From JAICXG01 sp963801255 (GTDB lineage Bacteria > Verrucomicrobiota > Verrucomicrobiia > Chthoniobacterales > UBA10450): a stretch of 64,000 nucleotides of DNA. The stretch spans positions 72,913 through 136,912 of the forward strand of contig CAWDEC010000013.1 in NCBI GenBank assembly GCA_963801255.1, read 5' to 3'. The notes under the pieces were generated by a model. It worked only from the letters and a program-made list of their open reading frames with translations, was not told the DNA's origin and ran no database searches. Below, piece after piece: positions 58,236 through 64,000 of this stretch (positions within the stretch are counted from its first letter, which is position 1; the number at the start of each line of letters is the position of its first letter). Made by a program: the position numbers and the translations under genes.

Positions 58236-58967
58236 TCAAGGTCGAGTGGCTTGGTGTGCCGCGCCCGTCGACGACTGCGCGCGTGCGCTGCGCCATGTCT
58301 CAAGACCTGGTGCCCCTAGTGCGAGCAAACCTAGTGCGCCGGCCTTTGGTATTACGCTCACCTTTTCGTCGAACGACTTCTTCTGTCCTGCAGTGATGGG
58401 CTCACCAGGATCACCCCACGCATAGTCCTTGATGATATAGCGGAAAAACAATGGGGGGGTCAGCGACACCTTGATTCGGGCCCACCCATATTGGGCACCC
58501 CTTCCAATATCGAACTTGAATCCAATAAAGCCGCCACCATTTGGTCCAAAATAGCCCCGGCCGTAAAATGATTGGATCCAGGCGGGCTGCAGACGAGAAG
58601 CGACCGCCGTGAACGGCCCAGTCGAAACCGGACTTCCGTTCCCGATATCCGCCAGAATGTGATGCGAATTTGGCCGATACACCCGGGCAGACGCTGATTC
58701 TGCGCCGGTTATCCAGAATCCCCCCAACGAGCCGGAAGAAGAATAAAATATGCTAAAGTGGAGCGACGCGTCATGAGCCGCGCCGCCTCTCAGGGGCAGA
58801 GTCACAGACTTAGAACCTTCCATTTTGACATTCACGAGACCTGAATAGTGGATCTCGCCTTCGGCCGCTGAGGCCAGGCCGAAGCCACTCGCAATCCCTG
58901 CCGTCGCATAAGCGAGCCACCGTGAATTGGAAAGAGTAAGTGATTGTGTTCGGCGGTTACTTTTCAC
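58236..58967 (-). CDS. Surface protein paralogue of the adjacent frameshifted gene
   Basis: A 243-residue protein of unknown function. It has an N-terminal export segment (RWLAYATAGIASGFGLASAAEG) and the shared IHYSGLVNV. The shared C-terminal half is GRGYFGPNGGGFIGFKFDIG, RGAQYGWARIKV and DYAWGDPGEPITAGQKKSFD. The tail GALGLLALGAPGLETWR is a hydrophobic anchor-like end. It is convergent with its paralogue, 30 bases apart, suggesting an inverted local duplication. Domain content (FVGFxFDxGxGxQYGWxRV) is common in secreted proteins of this phylum, in my experience of such sequences. Confidence 0.75.
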   Translation of the reverse strand: MKSNRRTQSLTLSNSRWLAYATAGIASGFGLASAAEGEIHYSGLVNVKMEGSKSVTLPLRGGAAHDASLHFSIFYSSSGSLGGFWITGAESASARVYRPNSHHILADIGNGSPVSTGPFTAVASRLQPAWIQSFYGRGYFGPNGGGFIGFKFDIGRGAQYGWARIKVSLTPPLFFRYIIKDYAWGDPGEPITAGQKKSFDEKVSVIPKAGALGLLALGAPGLETWRSARAQSSTGAAHQATRP

Positions 58968-59075
58968 AAGGGCCGTCGTACCCTAGCGTACGGTCGCATT
59001 GAGAGGTAGAAGTAGCTTTCATTCAAGCAATTTCCTTTGATGAATGGTTGTACTGCTGAAATCGTTGTGTAGCGG

Positions 59076-60289
59076 TCAGGGATAATAAATTTCCGCCCTC
59101 GCGAGAGGTTCGTGGCCGGTACCTCCCCCGGCGACGAGTACCTGGCCATTGGGGAGGAGCGTCTCGGTATGGCCAAATCGTTCGGTAATCATGCTACCTG
59201 TAGCACTCCAAAGTTTGGTCGCCGGATTGTAAAGTTCCGCGCTCGCTAAAATAAATCCCCCCGCGACGAGCACCTGCCCATTGAGAAGAACCGCCGCGGT
59301 ATGGAACTCTCGTGCTGTCGCCATGCTGCCTGTCGCGGTCCATAGCCCAGTCGCGGGGTCATACAGTTCCGCGCTCGCGAGAGTGGTACCGTTATACCCC
59401 CCGGCGACGAGCGCCTTGTCGTTGAGCAGGAGCGTCGCGGTGTGGTCATCTCGCGCAGTGGCCATGCTGCCTGTCGCGGTCCACTGCCCGGTCGCCGGAT
59501 CATATAGTTCCGCACTCGCCAAGCTGACAATGCTGTTGTTTCCCCCTGCGACGAGCACTTGGCCGTTGGGCAGGAGCGTCCCGGTATGCGCGGTACGCGC
59601 GGTAGCCATGTTGCCCGTCGCGGTCCACCGCCCGGTCGATGGATTATAAAGTTCCGCACTTGCCAAGCTAACGTTGCCGTTCGATCCCCCTGCGACGAGC
59701 ACCTTGCCATTGGGTAAGAGCGCCGCGATAGGACCAAGTCGCGCGGTAACCATCCTGCCTGTCTTGGCCCACAGGCCGGTCGCGGGATCATAAAGTTCCG
59801 CACTCGCCAAGCTTGACCCCCGTTGTATCCCCCTGCGACGAGCACTTGACCGTTGGGCAGGAGCGTTGCTGTGTGGCCCTCTCGATGAGGGGTGAATCTT
59901 TCCGCTGCGATCCATACGCGGGTTGCCGGATCATAGAGCTCTGCGTTCGCCCGGCCGCCAAAAATATGGCCTCCGGCGACAAGCACCTGACCGTTGGGGA
60001 GCAGTGTCGCCGTGTGCCCAAGGTGGGTTGTAAGCATGCTGCTTGTCATCTTCCAAGTGCCAGGTCTTTGCGGCGGCACCTCCCTGGCGATCGGTCCAGT
60101 TACAGATTGACTCAACGCAGTCGAAGCCAAGAGGAGGCAAACGGAGCAAAGAGCAAAACCGATTAGGAGACGCAAATGACGCCAGAAGGATAACCCGATT
60201 GAAGGTCCGAATGATTTGTTAGCGCGATTGAATACTTCGCTGCGCAAAAGCGAATTTGACAGATTCCGCCAGATTTTCATGCCGAGCAC
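59076..60289 (-). pseudogene. Secreted kelch-repeat protein, frameshifted at a G5 run (59817-59821)
   Basis: A signal segment (LLIGFALCSVCLLLASTALS) is followed by about seven kelch-like repeats of 50 residues, of the type LASAELYDPATGxWTATGSM then ATLLPNGQVLVAGG. These form a beta-propeller. From 60289 the frame is correct for the first two repeats. After LVAGGYNGG it must shift, because SSLASAELYDPAT continues in the frame ending at 59076. One missing G in the run of five G at 59817-59821 (minus strand) accounts for it. Short homopolymers can vary by slippage or be misread. The product would bind or coat a surface; the partner is unknown. Confidence 0.75.
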
Positions 60290-60527
60290 CTCAGTTGTGC
60301 GAACGAACGCCGTCGCTCGCGGTTAACCCTTGCGGGAAGAGGGTGAGGTGGCTTGGTTGGAGTCGCCTAACGGACTTGGCGCGATCGCGATTTTCCCACT
60401 ATCTGGTTCGAGCGCCCATTGGACCTTAGTCGTATGTGCGTTGATTGGCGTCCTCATTTCCCCTCGCCATTTCTTATCTCGTCGCTAGAAATCAAACTGA
60501 GCCACCCAAATGTTGATGATTTGGTGG

Positions 60528-61407
60528 TTAGTTTTTGGCCGGCTGAGGCTCAACTTTGAAATCACAAGTGACAGGAAGATGGTCTGATACCAAGGATTGA
60601 GAGATTCGGCACTCCGATCGCTCTACGCCCCGCGAAAAGATGTAATCGAAAGTAGCGTCCGGGTATTTCCCGTGCCCCGGGTGGGTAATCCTCTCAACGA
60701 GGGGTGTTGAAACTGAAAAACAATTCTTGAAGCCAGAGGAGGACAGTAGGTCCAGGGTTTTTTCACTAAAAAACAGTGATTGATCTTTGTTCGTATTTAG
60801 ATCGCCTCCGATCACTATGCCCTTCACTAAGGGCAACAGGTTATGTAACCCCCGCACATGGTCCATTAGTTGCGCCGTCGCCCGCTCCCGTTTCGCGATG
60901 TTTGTTTGGGTCTCCCGCTCAGAGTTATCTCTTACAAGGTTGCTTTTCAGGTGAACGCAATAAAAAGCAATCTCGCTTCCACCTAACCGTATTGAAGAGA
61001 AGGCGAAACCACGAGGAGGATCAGCTTTGCCGCTTGGCGTCCATGATTCGCTCCAACTCGCCTGAGCAGGCATCTTCGCGATTATTGCCTCTTGCTGCCA
61101 GGTGACTTGTCCTCGCTCTTTGAACGCTGAGCAGACCAGGACCTGATATGTGAGCGGTTTCAAAGCCGAAGCTAGCCGCTGGCAGGTTTCCCAATCTCGC
61201 ACCTCCTGGAGTAAGACAACGTCTGGCGCGAGCGATCTTAGGACTTCTGACGCCTCGGCGATTCTCTTTGGTTCCTGAACGGGATCGCGAAGATTGGCTT
61301 TGCCGGACGGGAACCACTGTAGATTCCACGTTGTCACCCGAAACGTCTCGCCTGCGAGAGCGAGCGACGCCGCAAAAAAAAAGAATGAGCGCTACTAGCC
61401 GCCGCAT
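60528..61407 (-). pseudogene. Secreted endonuclease/exonuclease/phosphatase-family protein, frame broken at T9
   Basis: The intact part (from 61337) is an EEP-fold enzyme of about 270 residues. It has VTTWNLQWFPSG, LLQEV, IVIGGDLNTNKDQ and SDHLPVTCDF, the metal- and phosphate-binding motifs of this DNase I-like family. Upstream in another frame lies MRRLVALILFF from ATG 61407. Removing one T from the run of nine T at 61374-61382 (nine A on the + strand) yields MRRLVALILFF, then AASLALAGETFRV, a good signal peptide joined to the enzyme. A T9 tract can slip in replication or transcription, so the gene may be switchable, or the count may be wrong. Confidence 0.75.
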
Positions 61408-61871
61408 ATCTAGCAGGGGATACCTTCGTCGGCTCGGCACGGACGGCCTCTGGAATTGCGATACCAGCTGCAATTGCTGTTGTGACGCTTGCTGCTCGAA
61501 ATCGTCAACCAATGAGTAGTTCCTTGGTCTTGCGAGGTCGCTCAGCGCACCAGCTGCCGTCGAATTGCGTTCTCAGGTTATTCAGCGGTAATTCCGGGCC
61601 GCAGCTCAATAAACCGGTTCCCTTCTTTTCCAACACCTTGAAGTTAGTCAACGTCTGTCACGCTATCTAGTTTATATTTCCAAAGTCTCCACGACACTCT
61701 TGTGGATCGTCACCATGGAAAGGCACCATGCGCGGAGCGCAGGCGTAGTTGAATGGACTGGCCCCCGAGCCGAAAGCAAGCAGTGCGTGATGAAACGTTA
61801 CATGGTAAACGGAAACCAGAGACTGAGATCCGCTAAAACAAGCGTCAGGACAAGCGACTAGCTTCTCGTGC
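61408..61871. other. Intergenic region, about 460 bp
   Basis: No supported gene. The long minus-strand frames here give no recognisable sequence. Its right end (61827-61871) is the beginning of a 65-bp repeat shared with 63157-63221. No copy of the iterated 9-mer is present. Confidence 0.5.
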
Positions 61872-61891
61872 TTATCTGATGAGCAGGAAGC
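61827..61891. repeat. 65-bp direct repeat, copy 1
   Basis: GATCCGCTAA then CTTATCTG with TGAGCAGGAAGC. It aligns with 63157-63221 without gaps and differs at about 8 positions. It covers the last codons (LLIR) and stop of the repeat-protein gene plus 45 bases downstream. Confidence 0.8.
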
Positions 61892-62885
61892 TGCGAACCC
61901 CGCCGTGCTTGCCATAACAGAATCCGGTTATCCCCCCTTCGCTAATGCTAACAGCGATGGTGCCCGCCCCGGGCGGGACTTCAAACGTGCTGAAGTTTCC
62001 GTTGCTCGCGCGGACGAAACCGCGAAAACGGAAGTTCACGTCAGTGTAGGTTCCCGCGATCGCCCCCGTTGAGTCAATGCTGCTAGCGATAGTGGTGCCT
62101 ATCCCGCCCGGGGCATCAAATGTGGTGATGTTTCCGTTGGTATCGCGGACGAAACCGTGACTCACCCCGCTCGCGTTAAAAAAGTAGGTTCCCGCGATCG
62201 CCCCCGTTGGGTTGATGCTGGCACCGATGGTGGCGTCGGCGCCAGGGACGTCAAACGTGGTGATGTTTCCGTTGGCGTCGCGCACAAAGCCGTGATTCAC
62301 GGAGTCGTCAACGTATTGCCCAGTGATCGCCCCTATTGGATTGATGCTGTAAGGCTCGGTAGCGGCGGAGTCCGGGGGATCAAAGGCGGTGATGTTGCCG
62401 TTGTTATCGCGGACGAAACCGTGCTCCCCGCTCACGTCAAAGTATCGGCCCGTGATCGCGCCCGTTGAGTTAATACTGCTAGGGACGGTGGTTGTCGCGC
62501 CCGGGGCATCAAACGTGGTGAAGTTTCCGCTGGTATCGCGGATGAAGCCGTGAACGCCGAGCGTGTCAAAAGATTGTCCAGTGATCACCCCCTCTGAGTT
62601 AATGCTGAAAGCGGCGGTGTTGCCTGCCGCGTGCGGGACATCAAACGTGATGATGTTCCCGTTGATATCACGGATGAACCCGTGAATGCCGGTGGGTCCT
62701 TCGGTGTATCCGGCGATCACCCCATCTGGGTTGATGCTTTGAGCGTAGGTGCCTATCTCGCCTTTGACATAAAACTTCGTCAAGGTGTGCGGAGACAAGG
62801 GAGTCTGCGCGGACAATTGCACTGGGATCGCCACCGCGACGAATACGGTGATTGCGGTAAACAACTGCAAAGTTCTGGACCTCAT
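61872..62885 (-). CDS. Secreted HAF-like repeat protein
   Basis: A 337-residue protein from ATG 62885, which has an AAGGAGA ribosome binding site 5 bases before it. The signal peptide is FTAITVFVAVAIPVQLSAQ. Six repeats of about 44 residues follow, each of the type HGFVRDxNGNITTFDxPGA then SINPTGAITGxYxD. This resembles the extracellular HAF-type repeat that forms beta-propeller structures. The repeat number could vary by recombination between the near-identical units at the DNA level. It probably forms a secreted or surface structure; the partner is unknown. The 3' end lies in a 65-bp repeat also found 1.3 kb away. Confidence 0.8.
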   Translation of the reverse strand: MRSRTLQLFTAITVFVAVAIPVQLSAQTPLSPHTLTKFYVKGEIGTYAQSINPDGVIAGYTEGPTGIHGFIRDINGNIITFDVPHAAGNTAAFSINSEGVITGQSFDTLGVHGFIRDTSGNFTTFDAPGATTTVPSSINSTGAITGRYFDVSGEHGFVRDNNGNITAFDPPDSAATEPYSINPIGAITGQYVDDSVNHGFVRDANGNITTFDVPGADATIGASINPTGAIAGTYFFNASGVSHGFVRDTNGNITTFDAPGGIGTTIASSIDSTGAIAGTYTDVNFRFRGFVRASNGNFSTFEVPPGAGTIAVSISEGGITGFCYGKHGGVRSFLLIR

Positions 62886-63300
62886 GTTGGTCTCCTTCTT
62901 GCGGGATGAAGTTGTCTTGGTGAACCGAATCGAAGCATACATATAGAGGTTTCCTTTCACCCGGGGATTTACCTGCGACTGCCAGGTCTGAAAGTGGGGA
63001 GGGAGGCCCCCAGGCTAAACGTCCGCACCAAATCCAGATCTATTCGATGGGCTGATTGCAGTCTTGCGCGCTCTTCGTGTCAAGAATATCCGGCAGGCTA
63101 ATTATGCCCGGATCGTGGCGTCGCTCGGCTGCGGGGCCGCCGCCGGGAGAAGGACTGATCCGCTAAGACAAGGATGAGGACAGGCGACTAGCTTCCCGTG
63201 CTTATCTGCTGAGCAGGAAGCCAACAGAATGCGGCAGACGGACAAGGCAGCTCAAAACCAGTGGGTGCAATGCTAATGCACCCGCCAGCGTCAGCGGCTG
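62886..63300. other. Intergenic region with a gene-end remnant
   Basis: About 415 bases. The segment 63157-63221 repeats the 3' end of the HAF-like gene. On the minus strand it encodes GFLLSR and a stop, the counterpart of the last codons of that gene (SFLLIR). It thus seems to be the tail of a lost paralogue. The remainder shows nothing that I can support. Confidence 0.55.
63157..63221. repeat. 65-bp direct repeat, copy 2
   Basis: Second copy of the repeat at 61827-61891, same orientation, about 1.33 kb away, no longer attached to an intact gene. The two copies flank the HAF-like gene. Confidence 0.8.
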
Positions 63301-64000
63301 TTAATCACCCAACTGGTAGGCTTCTACCAATGCTATGCCAGTAGTATTGCTGTTTCCGCGCAATATTGCGGTGTATGGACCGGGTGGCAAAGTAGTTAGT
63401 ATCGCAGATTCGGCGTCGTTAATCGGTGCAAGCCCTGTTGCACTAATCTCGTCCTCCTGGTCGCTTCGCCAATTGTCGTTAGAAGCAATCGTTGCACCGT
63501 TGCCGTCGTGAAGTTCTAGGGTGGGATCAGCGAGTGCTCCGATGACTGGGAGTGAAGGGCCGATTGCTCGAATTATCGTATTGGCCGATTCGGTTCCCAA
63601 AATGATGAAACCACCAATCATTACATTGTCGCCCGTCTGCACGAATCCTCGGGTTGAGATATTTGCCAGCTTTGAATCTACTGTTCGGTCCAGGTCGTAA
63701 ATCTCCACCAATCCGATGCCTGTCTGGTTTTCTACCCCCTTAAGGATTGTTGTGTATTCCCCGGGTTTGAGAGTGGTCAATATTGCGGATTCCAAGGTGC
63801 CCTGCGGAGGGATTCCGGTTGCGCTTATTGCATCCTTGTTAGGGCTGTTTTCCCAATCGTCGTTCTCTGCGAGCAGTGTGCCACCTGAGTCATGCAGTTC
63901 CAATAGCGTATCGGGAAGCGAATTTTTCACACTGAGCGATGCCTCTCCCAAGCCGCGGATGTACACCCTTTTCGCATTGCTTCCCGTGACGATAAAACCC
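63301..64000 (-). CDS. Secreted beta-rich repeat protein (partial, N-terminus outside window)
   Basis: The frame stays open to the right window edge, so only the C-terminal part (about 233 residues) is seen. It consists of two tandem units of about 95 residues, each with IIRAIGPSLPxxGxLxDPTLELHD, an NDNW box, ISATGLAP and ESAILTTLPPGPYTAILRG. The unit is typical of large extracellular proteins in this phylum, as far as I know. The gene ends without a membrane anchor or sorting tail. No function is known. Confidence 0.75.
   Translation of the reverse strand, partial: GFIVTGSNAKRVYIRGLGEASLSVKNSLPDTLLELHDSGGTLLAENDDWENSPNKDAISATGIPPQGTLESAILTTLKPGEYTTILKGVENQTGIGLVEIYDLDRTVDSKLANISTRGFVQTGDNVMIGGFIILGTESANTIIRAIGPSLPVIGALADPTLELHDGNGATIASNDNWRSDQEDEISATGLAPINDAESAILTTLPPGPYTAILRGNSNTTGIALVEAYQLGD

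Overview
The window looks like chromosomal DNA of a moderately GC-rich bacterium, most likely a soil Verrucomicrobium of the Chthoniobacterales type. This is an inference from gene content: futalosine-pathway menaquinone genes, a ribosomal protein super-operon with several genes missing or added, many secreted repeat proteins with hydrophobic C-terminal tails, and W/Y-rich proteins. No rRNA, tRNA, CRISPR array, insertion sequence or phage is visible.

Layout. 0-2.6 kb: histidine degradation (hutH, partial hutU). 2.7-13.8 kb: small lipoprotein, L,D-transpeptidase, asd, a W/Y-rich secreted protein, HtrA protease, recG, recJ, mqnA and mqnE. 13.9-18.4 kb: a secretin, an Anbu proteasome-like protease coupled to a small membrane protein, a DUF2934 protein, and a single-domain response regulator. 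18.4-36.6 kb: one leftward ribosomal super-operon from a visible promoter at 36.6 kb, in the order rpsL, rpsG, fusA, rpsJ, then S10, spc and alpha genes to rpsD. It lacks tuf, rpsN, rpmD, rpoA and rplQ at their usual places. It carries a secreted coiled-coil gene between rpsS and rplV, and an intrinsic terminator between infA and rpmJ. 36.8-49.6 kb: tgt, a thioredoxin-like protein, lnt (frameshifted), an ABC ATPase with an unusual permease-amidohydrolase fusion, a histidine phosphatase, a ring-cleaving dioxygenase, an ATP-grasp-like unknown, and a betaine-type transporter whose ATPase is frameshifted. 49.6-52.3 kb: the ergothioneine pair egtD/egtB plus an acidic small protein. 52.6-64 kb: accessory DNA with a PQQ-type sugar dehydrogenase, an integron-cassette remnant with one well-formed attC site, an S74-chaperone surface protein, paralogous surface proteins, and kelch and HAF-like repeat proteins.

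The most striking signal is not a gene. The 9-mer TCGTTAGGC (reverse GCCTAACGA) occurs 42 times exactly, 21 in each orientation, where about 0.5 would be expected by chance. It lies inside core genes in the two reading frames each orientation allows, and repeatedly supplies the TAA stop codon. Its density is about one per 1.2 kb up to 50 kb, then it nearly vanishes in the accessory region. Density, lack of strand bias and absence from foreign-looking DNA are what DNA-uptake sequences show in Neisseriaceae and Pasteurellaceae. I know of no such sequence described for this phylum.

Five genes (lnt, the transporter ATPase, a surface protein, the kelch protein and a nuclease-family protein) are each broken by what looks like one inserted or missing base. 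Two of these lie in homopolymers. Sequencing error, pseudogenisation and phase variation cannot be separated from the sequence alone.
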